DNA of 19,816 nt, taken from contig CAJXHW010000004.1 in NCBI GenBank assembly GCA_913054565.1, positions 1-19,816 of the forward strand, in the 5' to 3' direction. Shown here in pieces: positions 8,160 to 14,631 of this stretch; the first letter of the stretch is position 1, and every line of letters starts with the position of its first letter. The position numbers and the translations under genes were made by a program. Origin of the DNA: an uncultured Kordia sp. Lineage in GTDB: Bacteria; Bacteroidota; Bacteroidia; Flavobacteriales; Flavobacteriaceae. Under the pieces are notes generated by a model, which made no database searches, was not told the DNA's origin, and worked only from the letters and a program-made list of their open reading frames with translations.

Positions 8160-9314
8160 TTAGAAAAATGTTTTCCCTTCTTTATCCATTTTGCGTAATA
8201 ATGGTGAACATCTGTAGCGGTCTTCATGATACGCGTTATACATTGCATCTAGTTTGTTTACACACCAATTAATTCCTTTTTCGTCTGCCCAAGCTAACAA
8301 TCCTTTTGGATAATTAACTCCTTTAGTCATGGCATTATCAATGTCTGTTGCAGAAGCCACATTTAAAAACAAGGCGTCTGCTGCTTCGTTAATTAACATC
8401 ACTAAAACTCTATCAAATATGGCTTGTGCAAGTGTTGCATCTTCTGTTGGATTAGGCTTTACTGCTTCTTCAGAATAATCATAATATCCTTTACCAGATT
8501 TTCTACCTAAATACCCTGCTTCAGAAAAACGTTTTTGCGTAAATGCTGGCTTATATCTTGGGTCGAAATAGAAGGCTGTAAATACAGTTTCTGTAACGGT
8601 ATAATTTACATCATTACCTATAAAATCCATCAACTCAAAAGGTCCCATTCTAAAACCGCCTAAGCTTTTTAAAGCCCAATCAATAGTAGCAAAATCAGCA
8701 ACCCCTTCTTCATAAATACGCAACGCTTCTCCGTAAAAAGGACGTGCTACTCTATTCACAATAAAACCTGGAGTATCTTTTGCTACGGCTACAACTTTTT
8801 TCCAATCTGTAATTGTTTGTGTTGCTTTATCTAATATATCTTGCGATGTTTGAATTGCAGGGATTACCTCAACCAATTTCATTAAAGGTGCTGGATTAAA
8901 GAAATGAATACCTACACAACGCTCAGGTTTTTGCAAAGATGCTGCAATTGATGCGATTGATAATGATGATGTATTTGATGCAATAATACAATCATCAGCT
9001 ACATAAGTTTCCAATTCTGAAAACACTTTTTGTTTAATTGCTAAATTCTCAATTATGGCTTCTATAGTTAAATGAGAATCACCTAAATCTTTTAATGAAT
9101 TAACATACGATATATTCCCTTGAATTCTTGACTTTTCCGCGTCATCAATTCTTCCTTTAACTATTAACCTTGCTAACACTTTTTCTAAACTCGCTTTACT
9201 TTTATCTAAAGCCTCTTGCTTAGTATCATATATCTTAACTGTACATCCGGAAGTTGCTGCAACTTGTGCAATTCCACTTCCCATTGTTCCAGATCCTATA
9301 ATTCCTACATTCAT
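8160..9314 (-). CDS. paaH: PaaH, 3-hydroxyadipyl-CoA dehydrogenase
   Basis: A 384-residue 3-hydroxyacyl-CoA dehydrogenase. The NAD-binding Rossmann motif GIIGSGTMGSG is at residues 4-14. Catalytic H137 lies in GIHFFNPAP with its partner E149 in LVEVIP, and N187 lies in PGFIVNRV. A first C-terminal helical domain runs about 182-280 and a second, partial copy about 295-384 (GVNYPKGLLAWADEKG). It oxidises (3S)-hydroxyadipyl-CoA to 3-oxoadipyl-CoA for PaaJ. E. coli PaaH is longer (475 residues), the difference being mostly C-terminal. The ATG at 9314, one base after the paaG stop, is preferred to the in-frame TTG at 9326 because it begins directly at the Rossmann strand. Confidence 0.94.
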   Translation of the reverse strand: MNVGIIGSGTMGSGIAQVAATSGCTVKIYDTKQEALDKSKASLEKVLARLIVKGRIDDAEKSRIQGNISYVNSLKDLGDSHLTIEAIIENLAIKQKVFSELETYVADDCIIASNTSSLSIASIAASLQKPERCVGIHFFNPAPLMKLVEVIPAIQTSQDILDKATQTITDWKKVVAVAKDTPGFIVNRVARPFYGEALRIYEEGVADFATIDWALKSLGGFRMGPFELMDFIGNDVNYTVTETVFTAFYFDPRYKPAFTQKRFSEAGYLGRKSGKGYYDYSEEAVKPNPTEDATLAQAIFDRVLVMLINEAADALFLNVASATDIDNAMTKGVNYPKGLLAWADEKGINWCVNKLDAMYNAYHEDRYRCSPLLRKMDKEGKTFF

Positions 9315-9315
9315 A

Positions 9316-10095
9316 TTATTTTCCAATAAAATTAGGTTTTCTTTTTTCTACAAAGGCATTGACTCCTTCTGAATAATCTTCTGTTTGAGCAGACTCAATT
9401 TGACACTCAGACTCTAATGCTAATTGCTCCTGCAAATTATTTACCAAAGACGCATTAAGTACTCTTTTAGTTAACCCTAATCCTTTGGTAGGCATTTTTG
9501 CCATTTTAACAGCCAGCTTAGTGACTTCATCATTAAATGCTTCTGTTGAAAACCATTTATAAATCATTCCTATGCGTTCTGCTTCTACAACATCTACTTT
9601 GTCTCCCGTCATCATTAATGCTGATGCTTTTTGAAAACCAATTAAACGTGGTAAAAAGAATGTTCCTGCGCTATCCGGTATTAACCCTATTTTGCTAAAG
9701 GCTTGAATGAAACTTGCGTTTTCATTAGCTACAACAATATCACATGCCAAAGCTATATTTGCTCCTGCACCTGCAGCAACACCATTAACGGCAGCAATAA
9801 TTGGTTTTTCAATAGATCTAATACGTTCAATAATTGGATTATAATGCTCTTCTAAAATTGCTTTAAACCCTGGGTTTAATTCTGGAGTGGTGACTTCTTT
9901 TAAGTCTTGACCCGCACAGAATGCTTTTCCATTTCCTGTTAAAACTATTGCTCTAACTTCTTTGTTCTTTTCGCAATCATCTAATTTTTGTTGAAGATTC
10001 AATGCCATTTCTCTATTAAAACTATTGAATACTTCTGGTCTATTTAGCGCTATAAACGCTATATTATTTTCAATTTTAATTTCTATTGAAGTCAT
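9316..10095 (-). CDS. paaG: PaaG, 1,2-epoxyphenylacetyl-CoA isomerase
   Basis: A 259-residue crotonase-family protein very similar in pattern to E. coli PaaG: NRPEVFNSFN, FCAGQDL, HYNPIIERI, AVNGVAAGAGANIAL, FSKIGLIPDSAGT and the closing EGVNAFVEKRKPNFIGK. The catalytic aspartate D141 in GLIPDSAG corresponds to D136 of E. coli PaaG, and the first crotonase glutamate is absent, as in that enzyme. It isomerises the ring epoxide made by PaaABCDE to oxepin-CoA, the PaaZ substrate. It begins 46 bases after paaD, beyond a hairpin, and leads a very tightly packed block (paaG-H-I-J with single-base gaps). Confidence 0.95.
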   Translation of the reverse strand: MTSIEIKIENNIAFIALNRPEVFNSFNREMALNLQQKLDDCEKNKEVRAIVLTGNGKAFCAGQDLKEVTTPELNPGFKAILEEHYNPIIERIRSIEKPIIAAVNGVAAGAGANIALACDIVVANENASFIQAFSKIGLIPDSAGTFFLPRLIGFQKASALMMTGDKVDVVEAERIGMIYKWFSTEAFNDEVTKLAVKMAKMPTKGLGLTKRVLNASLVNNLQEQLALESECQIESAQTEDYSEGVNAFVEKRKPNFIGK

Positions 10096-10113
10096 ATCTT
10101 TATTTAAACACCA

Positions 10114-10134
10114 ATTCCCGCTATAAGCGGGAAT
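10114..10134. repeat. Perfect palindrome with CCCGCT/AGCGGG core between paaD and paaG
   Basis: Nine-base arms (10114-10122 and 10126-10134, ATTCCCGCT and AGCGGGAAT) with a three-base loop form a GC-rich hairpin in the 46-base paaD-paaG gap. No T-run follows on the minus strand, so it is not a typical terminator; an RNA-stability or processing role is possible. The same CCCGCT/AGCGGG core appears in the hairpin after alaS at 17402-17423. Confidence 0.7.
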
Positions 10135-10141
10135 GATTTAA

Positions 10142-10642
10142 TTATTTTAAACATTTAAAGTAATCAAATGGCTCTAAACAATCTTCACATTGAAAGAAAG
10201 CCTTACAGGCAGTAGAACCAAACTGACTGACCATTTTTGTATTTGTGGAACCACATTGAGGGCAACTAACTAACTTCTTTCCTCCAAGTAAAACATCTTT
10301 ATCAGCCTCAGCTTCTAAAGGTGGTGCTATACCATAATCAAGCAAAGCCTTTCTTCCTTTATCAGTTATCCAATCTGTTGTCCAGGCCGGAGACAACACT
10401 AACTTTACATTAGCATCATATCCATTCTCTTTTAAAATTTTTTTGATATCATCACCAATAACATCCATTGCAGGGCAACCTGAATATGTTGGCGTAATAA
10501 CTACTTGAACAACATTATCAATCAGCTGAGCTGAGCGTACCACTCCCATTTCTAAAATAGAGAGCACTGGGATTTCTGGATCAGAAACCTGTTCCAAAAT
10601 CGGATATAACTGCTTATCTATTATTGGGGTTACACTTGTCAT
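10142..10642 (-). CDS. paaD: PaaD, Fe-S-assembly-like accessory protein of the phenylacetyl-CoA epoxidase
   Basis: A 166-residue protein with an N-terminal MIP18/DUF59 domain (about 8-105; DPEIPVLSILEMGVVR, TPTYSGCPAMD with C56, SPAWTTDWITDKGR) and a C-terminal cysteine cluster (C127, C130, C146, C152, C155, C164; CPQCGS, FGSTACKAFFQCEDC and FDYFKCLK). Both match E. coli PaaD, which is thought to help mature the iron centres of the epoxidase (probably the PaaE Fe-S cluster) and is not itself a stable complex subunit. The C-terminal cysteines probably bind a metal. It starts 9 bases after the paaC stop, and paaG follows beyond a palindrome. Confidence 0.95.
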   Translation of the reverse strand: MTSVTPIIDKQLYPILEQVSDPEIPVLSILEMGVVRSAQLIDNVVQVVITPTYSGCPAMDVIGDDIKKILKENGYDANVKLVLSPAWTTDWITDKGRKALLDYGIAPPLEAEADKDVLLGGKKLVSCPQCGSTNTKMVSQFGSTACKAFFQCEDCLEPFDYFKCLK

Positions 10643-10651
10643 TCTATTGTT

Positions 10652-11407
10652 TTACCATTCCATATTTGGGTAAGTACGTTGCATGAATTGCATGTCAGCT
10701 AGTAAATAACCTAAATGTTCTGTATGCACACCATTTTTACCTCCCTTTTGAAACCATTTAGATTCTGGAATCTCTATTGTAGCATTATCTAAAACAGAAT
10801 TCACTTTAGCAAAATACGCTTCTTTTAATAACGTTACATCAACTCCAATTCCAACTTCTACCATTGCTTTATCGGCTTCTGTTTGTTGAAATAATTCTTC
10901 AGTGTATGTCCACAAAGCAGAAACAGCATTTTGAATGCGTTGATGACTTTCTTCTGTTCCATCACCCAAACGAACAACCCAATCAGTTGAAAAACGCTCG
11001 TGATAACTCACTTCTTTTATAGATTTTTTTGCTATGGCAACCAGAGTTTCATCTTTACTATTTTGTAATTCTTGTAAAAACAACAAATGGTACACATCAA
11101 ATAAAAACTGACGTACAATAGTATATGCGAAATCTGTATTAGGTTGTTCAACCAACAACACATTTTTATATTCACGCTCTTTTCTTAAAAACGCAATATC
11201 ATCTTCCGTTTTACCTTCTCCAGCAATATCAGCAGCGTATTGAAAATAACTACGTACTTGTCCAAATAAATCTAACGACACATTTGTACATGCAATGTCA
11301 GTTTCTAAGCTAGGTCCGTGCCCTGTTATTTCTCCCATTCGCTGCCCTAAGATTAAAGAGTTATCAGCAACACCTAATATGTAATTATATAAATTTTCGT
11401 TTTTCAT
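10652..11407 (-). CDS. paaC: PaaC, structural subunit of phenylacetyl-CoA 1,2-epoxidase
   Basis: A 251-residue ferritin-like helical protein matching PaaC: LYNYILGVADNSLILGQRMGE near the start, DIACTNVSLDLFGQVRSY at about 37-54, EREYKNVLLVEQPNTDFAYTI at about 77-97 and YHERFSTDWVVRLGDGTEES at about 135-154. In the epoxidase PaaC pairs with the catalytic PaaA and is regarded as structural, without a functional di-iron site. The start ATG overlaps the paaB stop by one base (TAATG), pointing to coupled translation and balanced amounts of PaaB and PaaC. paaD follows after 9 bases. Confidence 0.95.
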   Translation of the reverse strand: MKNENLYNYILGVADNSLILGQRMGEITGHGPSLETDIACTNVSLDLFGQVRSYFQYAADIAGEGKTEDDIAFLRKEREYKNVLLVEQPNTDFAYTIVRQFLFDVYHLLFLQELQNSKDETLVAIAKKSIKEVSYHERFSTDWVVRLGDGTEESHQRIQNAVSALWTYTEELFQQTEADKAMVEVGIGVDVTLLKEAYFAKVNSVLDNATIEIPESKWFQKGGKNGVHTEHLGYLLADMQFMQRTYPNMEW

Positions 11408-11691
11408 TACATATGTTTTAATTCGTCTGGTAAGTTATAAAATGTAGGGTGTCTGTACACTTTATCTTGTGCTGGCTCAAACAGCTCTCCATTATTATCT
11501 GGATTTGATGCGGTAATATTTTTAGATTCAACAACCCAAATACTCACACCTTCCATTCTGCGTGTATAGACATCTCTTGCATTTTCTAATGCCATTTCTG
11601 CATCAGAGGCATGTAGACTTCCACAATGTTTGTGTTCTAATCCGTTTTTACTTCTTATAAATACTTCCCAAAGAGGCCAATTATTTTTCAT
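11407..11691 (-). CDS. paaB: PaaB, small subunit of phenylacetyl-CoA 1,2-epoxidase
   Basis: A 94-residue protein of the usual PaaB length (E. coli 95). Typical segments are WPLWEVFIRSKNGLEHKHCGSLHA, ALENARDVYTRR, VSIWVVESKNITAS and the C-terminal KVYRHPTFYNLPDELKHM. PaaB is a small beta-rich subunit needed for assembly of the PaaABCE monooxygenase; its precise task is unclear. Its start codon directly abuts a palindrome (11692-11709) in the 90-base gap after paaA. The stop overlaps the paaC start by one base. Confidence 0.95.
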   Translation of the reverse strand: MKNNWPLWEVFIRSKNGLEHKHCGSLHASDAEMALENARDVYTRRMEGVSIWVVESKNITASNPDNNGELFEPAQDKVYRHPTFYNLPDELKHM

Positions 11692-11709
11692 CGATAAATT
11701 TATTTATCG
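11692..11709 (-). promoter_or_regulatory. Palindrome abutting the paaB start codon
   Basis: Seven-base arms (11692-11698 CGATAAA and 11703-11709 TTTATCG) with a four-base loop end exactly at the base before the paaB ATG. In the mRNA the stem would occupy the whole ribosome-binding region, so it could modulate paaB (and coupled paaC) translation. The stem is AU-rich and may be weak; a regulatory role is an inference. Confidence 0.5.
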
Positions 11710-11766
11710 TTCCCTTAAAAAAGGGAAACTTATTATTATTTATGAGATTCCCTTTTTTAAGGGAAT
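11710..11766. repeat. Pair of TTCCCTT/AAGGGAA hairpins in the paaA-paaB gap
   Basis: Two related palindromes lie 19 bases apart: arms 11710-11716/11721-11727 (TTCCCTT, AAAA loop, AAGGGAA) and 11747-11754/11759-11766 (ATTCCCTT, TTTT loop, AAGGGAAT). The arms are mutually complementary, so alternative pairing between the two copies is possible. This may be an RNA switch, a processing site or a duplicated small mobile palindrome. Confidence 0.65.
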
Positions 11767-11768
11767 AA

Positions 11769-11784
11769 TAGCAACAAGTTGCTA
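11769..11784. repeat. Palindrome containing the paaA stop codon
   Basis: Seven-base arms TAGCAAC (11769-11775) and GTTGCTA (11778-11784) around a two-base loop. On the minus strand the first arm opens with TAG, the paaA stop codon. With the neighbouring hairpins it makes the paaA-paaB junction almost wholly palindromic. Confidence 0.5.
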
Positions 11785-12729
11785 AACTGCTTTTTTTATT
11801 TCTTTTTTTTCGGCATATGCCATTGCTCCATCACGAACCCAAGCTCCTTCTTCCCATGCATTTACTCTAGCACTTAATCGTTCTTTGTTACAAGGACCAT
11901 GCCCCTTAACTACTTGCCAAAATTCATCCCAATCAATAGCTCCGAAGTCATAACTCTTACGCTCATCATTCCATTTTAAATCCGGATCAGGAATTGTTAA
12001 CCCTAACACCTCTGCTTGAGGCACGGTTTGATCTATAAACTGCTGACGTAATTCATCATTTGTTTTACGTTTTAATTTCCAACGTAATGACTGTGCTGTA
12101 TGAACAGATTCTGCATCTGTAGGCCCTAACATCATTAATGCTGGCCACCACCATCTGTTCAATGCGTCTTGCGCCATTTCTTTTTGTTCTTCGGTTCCGT
12201 TTGCTAATTTTAGCATAATCTCAAACCCTTGACGCTGATGAAAACTTTCTTCTTTACACACACGCACCATTGCCCTGGCGTATGGTCCGTAAGACGTATT
12301 CATTAATGGAATTTGATTGATGATTGCCGCACCATCTACTAACCAACCTATGGCTCCCATATCTGCCCAAGTAATTGTTGGGTAATTAAATATACTTGAA
12401 TATTTAGCTTTTCCTGTATGCAACTGTTCGTACAATTCATCTCTAGAAACCCCTAATGTTTCACAAGCACTGTATAAATACAATCCGTGTCCCGCTTCAT
12501 CTTGCACTTTAGCCAACAACGCTACTTTACGTCGTAATGATGGTGCTCTTGTTATCCAATTTCCTTCTGGCAACATTCCTACTATCTCTGAATGTGCATG
12601 CTGAGAAATTTGACGAATTTGAGTTTTCCTATACTTTTCTGGCATCCAATCCTTCGGCTCTATACGAACGTCATCTGTGATTTTTTGCTCAAAAGCAATT
12701 TCATGTTTTTTTAATTCTTCTTCACTCAT
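11782..12729 (-). CDS. paaA: PaaA, catalytic di-iron subunit of phenylacetyl-CoA 1,2-epoxidase
   Basis: A 315-residue protein closely following PaaA. Ferritin-like di-iron ligands are visible: E48 in HSEIVG, the E78-x-x-H81 pair in DEAGHGLY, and E161-x-x-H164 in KEESFHQRQGFE. Other hallmarks are LPEGNWITRAPSLRRK, NRWWWPALMMLGP and a C-terminal LSARVNAWEEGAWVRDG. PaaA inserts one oxygen atom into the ring of phenylacetyl-CoA using electrons delivered by PaaE. It is separated from paaE upstream by 47 bases with a hairpin, and from paaB downstream by 90 bases with several hairpins, unlike the tight spacing elsewhere in the operon. The ATG start gives the normal family N-terminus. Confidence 0.96.
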   Translation of the reverse strand: MSEEELKKHEIAFEQKITDDVRIEPKDWMPEKYRKTQIRQISQHAHSEIVGMLPEGNWITRAPSLRRKVALLAKVQDEAGHGLYLYSACETLGVSRDELYEQLHTGKAKYSSIFNYPTITWADMGAIGWLVDGAAIINQIPLMNTSYGPYARAMVRVCKEESFHQRQGFEIMLKLANGTEEQKEMAQDALNRWWWPALMMLGPTDAESVHTAQSLRWKLKRKTNDELRQQFIDQTVPQAEVLGLTIPDPDLKWNDERKSYDFGAIDWDEFWQVVKGHGPCNKERLSARVNAWEEGAWVRDGAMAYAEKKEIKKAV

Positions 12730-12747
12730 ATCTTATAAGCTTTTTTA

Positions 12748-12770
12748 GCTTTTAGCACGTGGCTAAAAGC
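12748..12770. repeat. Perfect palindrome between paaE and paaA
   Basis: Nine-base arms GCTTTTAGC (12748-12756) and GCTAAAAGC (12762-12770) with a five-base loop occupy the 47-base gap between paaE and paaA. No T-run follows on the minus strand, so it is probably not a terminator; differential mRNA stability is one possible role. Confidence 0.65.
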
Positions 12771-12776
12771 GTTATT

Positions 12777-13853
12777 TTATGCATCAAAATCTACAACAAC
12801 TTTATCTGTGGTAGGTACTGCTTGACAAGTCAGCACATAACCTGCTTCAACCTCATCTGGTTCTAATCCGTAATTTAATTTCATTTCTACCTCTCCTTCA
12901 ATCACTTTTGCTCTACAAGTACAACAAACTCCACCTTTACATGCAAAAGGTAAATCAGCATCATTAGCTAATGCAGCATCTAAAATATTATCATGATCAG
13001 CAACATCCATATCAAAATGAAACTCTTTGTCACCATCAATAATTGTTACTTCTGTATGATCTGCTTGGTGTTCTAATACCTCAGCAATATGTTTTTTATC
13101 TTCTTCGGTATTTCCTGCATTAAACAATTCAAAATGCACTTTTTCTTTTGGAAATCCTGCTGCTACCAATTCATCACGAATTAAGAAAATCATTTCTTCA
13201 GGCCCACATATAAAACATTCATCAACAGAAGGCACATCGATAACTTTTTGAGTTAACGCTTGCAGTTTTTCCGAAGTAAATCGTCCATTTAACAACGGTA
13301 TACCTCGTTGTTCTTTGGTTAAAAAGTAAAACACTTCAAACCTACCTAAATGTTTGTTTTTAAGCGCTTCAATTTGCTCCTTAAAGATAATACTTTTTAC
13401 TTTCCTATTCAAGTAAAACAACTGTACAGTTGCCTCTGGCTCAAGCGTTAAATGAGTTTTAATTATTGAAAGTATTGGCGTAATACCACTTCCAGCGGCA
13501 AAAAAGATGTAATGCTTAGGTTTTGTTGCGTCAACCTCAACATAAAACTTACCATCAGGTGCAGACACCTCTAATATATCACCAGCTTTTAATGTTTCAT
13601 TAGCGTAGGTAGAAAACACCCCTCCCGTTATTTTTTTAACCGCTACTTGCCATTTATTTTCAACAGGACTTGTACATAACGAATAAGATCGACGAATATC
13701 TTCGCCATTTATTTCTTTTTTTATATTTAGATGTTGTCCTTGCTTATACTTAAATTGCTCCTGTTTTTCCTCGGGAACATCAAAGGTAATAGCAACCGTA
13801 TCTTTCGTTTCTTTATAAACTTCTTTTACTACTAGTTTTTCAAAATCAGCCAT
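12777..13853 (-). CDS. paaE: PaaE, FAD/2Fe-2S reductase subunit of phenylacetyl-CoA epoxidase
   Basis: A 358-residue reductase (called PaaE or PaaK depending on nomenclature). An N-terminal FAD-binding barrel carries RRSYSLC (about 54-60). An NAD(P)H domain carries GSGITP (121-126) and CGP (216-218). A C-terminal plant-type ferredoxin domain has cysteines C305, C310, C313 and C343 (CKGGVCCTC, LTCQA). It passes electrons from NADPH to the PaaA di-iron site. Three ATGs lie near the start (13874, 13859, 13853); the last is chosen because MADFEKLVVKEV aligns with the E. coli MTTFHSLTVAKV start, and because the 13874 ATG would lie within the candidate operator. It is the first structural gene, 64 bases after the regulator gene. 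Confidence 0.94.
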   Translation of the reverse strand: MADFEKLVVKEVYKETKDTVAITFDVPEEKQEQFKYKQGQHLNIKKEINGEDIRRSYSLCTSPVENKWQVAVKKITGGVFSTYANETLKAGDILEVSAPDGKFYVEVDATKPKHYIFFAAGSGITPILSIIKTHLTLEPEATVQLFYLNRKVKSIIFKEQIEALKNKHLGRFEVFYFLTKEQRGIPLLNGRFTSEKLQALTQKVIDVPSVDECFICGPEEMIFLIRDELVAAGFPKEKVHFELFNAGNTEEDKKHIAEVLEHQADHTEVTIIDGDKEFHFDMDVADHDNILDAALANDADLPFACKGGVCCTCRAKVIEGEVEMKLNYGLEPDEVEAGYVLTCQAVPTTDKVVVDFDA

Positions 13854-13873
13854 ATGCATAATCAGTTTTTCCA

Positions 13874-13893
13874 TAACTAACAATCGTTAGTTA
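13874..13893. promoter_or_regulatory. Candidate PaaR operator 1, before paaE
   Basis: A perfect eight-base-arm palindrome, TAACTAAC-AATC-GTTAGTTA, lies in the 64-base gap between the TetR gene and paaE. A near copy lies before the TetR gene (14504-14521). It sits just downstream of a TAAATTTG -7 box, so it would cover the predicted transcription start, consistent with repression by the adjacent regulator. TetR-family regulators of phenylacetate genes usually respond to phenylacetyl-CoA; that ligand is assumed here. Confidence 0.72.
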
Positions 13894-13899
13894 GTACTG

Positions 13900-13907
13900 C
13901 AAATTTA
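13900..13907 (-). promoter_or_regulatory. Putative -7 element of the paaE promoter
   Basis: Minus-strand TAAATTTG matches the Bacteroidota -7 consensus TAnnTTTG exactly. It predicts transcription starting about 13893-13895, at the edge of operator 1, with a leader of about 40 bases to paaE. No convincing -33 TTG is found at the expected 17-23 base spacing, so the call is moderate. Confidence 0.5.
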
Positions 13908-13917
13908 AAAAATATTT

Positions 13918-14499
13918 TTATTTATTTGAGGGTTTTACTATTCCTTTCAATAAAACCTTACTTAAATCCGCATCCAAAGCCTTTATATTTATTTCTTCTT
14001 TTTTAGGAATCCATAAATATAACGAACGCAAAGTGGTAAGTATTGAAAACACAATTACTTCTGGGTTTACTTCTACTACCTCTTCATTTGCAATGCCTCG
14101 AGCAATTACTTTTCTAAAATTTTCTTCATAACCATCACGCAATTCTAAATAATACTCCAACTTTTCCTCTAGATGCATCCAATCGGTATTTAATGAAGCC
14201 ATTCCGTTAGGGTATTTTGCTGTAATAGCTACATGTAAAGAATTAATATCTTGCAATTTTTCTACTGTTGATTTTTGAGCAGCAACTATAGTATTCATCC
14301 CATTGGTAAATTCTTCAGCAAGCGTGACTATAATTTCTGACAAAATCTCTTGCTTGGAACTTATATGATTGTATAGGCTAGCAGCTTTCATTCCCATTAC
14401 CAAAGCAATATCACGCATAGTTACTGCACTATAGCCCTTTTCTTTAAAAAGAATTTCAGCCTTTTTTATAATCTCCTCTTTTCGTGGTGTTCGTTTCAA
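13918..14499 (-). CDS. TetR-family regulator, probable phenylacetate-operon repressor
   Basis: A 193-residue protein with a TetR N-terminal helix-turn-helix (about 8-56: IIKKAEILFKEKGYSAVTMRDIA, then MKAASLYNHISSKQEIL) and an all-helical ligand-binding C-terminus unlike any domain I can name. By position it is the candidate PaaR: it is read in the same direction as the operon, 64 bases ahead of paaE, with matching palindromes before itself and before paaE, suggesting autorepression plus operon control. The start must be a rare codon: an in-frame TAG lies three codons upstream of the TTG at 14499, and the first ATG is inside the helix-turn-helix. The effector is likely phenylacetyl-CoA, by analogy with TetR-type PaaR proteins. 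Confidence 0.88.
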   Translation of the reverse strand: MKRTPRKEEIIKKAEILFKEKGYSAVTMRDIALVMGMKAASLYNHISSKQEILSEIIVTLAEEFTNGMNTIVAAQKSTVEKLQDINSLHVAITAKYPNGMASLNTDWMHLEEKLEYYLELRDGYEENFRKVIARGIANEEVVEVNPEVIVFSILTTLRSLYLWIPKKEEINIKALDADLSKVLLKGIVKPSNK

Positions 14500-14503
14500 A
14501 ATA

Positions 14504-14521
14504 AACTAATTAACGTTAGTT
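14504..14521. promoter_or_regulatory. Candidate PaaR operator 2, before the TetR gene
   Basis: AACTAAT-TAAC-GTTAGTT matches operator 1 (AACTAAC-N4-GTTAGTT) in 13 of 14 arm positions with the same four-base spacer. It ends five bases upstream of the regulator's TTG start, so binding would block its expression. It is also in the shared region with phhA but about 90 bases upstream of that gene's predicted transcription start, so direct repression of phhA from this site seems unlikely. Confidence 0.68.
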
Positions 14522-14573
14522 AAATGCTAATATATTGAATTAAAATTGAACATATATTACTTCAATTGTCACA

Positions 14574-14603
14574 TTGGAAGCCTAACAATAATTCATAGCT
14601 TTG
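14574..14603 (+). promoter_or_regulatory. Putative phhA promoter
   Basis: TTG (14574-14576) and TAGCTTTG (14596-14603) are separated by 19 bases, matching the Bacteroidota -33/-7 arrangement TTG-N17-23-TAnnTTTG. Transcription would start near 14610, about 22 bases before the phhA ATG. Confidence 0.65.
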
Positions 14604-14631
14604 TCTGCAATAAAAATAACAAACATATGTC

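Noticed and set aside
8159..8248. A longer PaaI reading starting at 8248
   Set aside because: It adds 30 residues with no match to PaaI and overlaps paaH by about 30 codons; the ATG at 8158, one base after the paaH stop, gives the family length.
13854..13883. Longer PaaE starts at 13859, 13874 or 13883
   Set aside because: They add residues absent from PaaE homologues, and the 13874 and 13883 starts lie inside the candidate operator.
14620..14627. Minus-strand TATGTTTG as a -7 box for the TetR gene
   Set aside because: It matches the consensus, but no TTG lies at the proper spacing and it would imply a leader of over 100 bases overlapping the phhA promoter.
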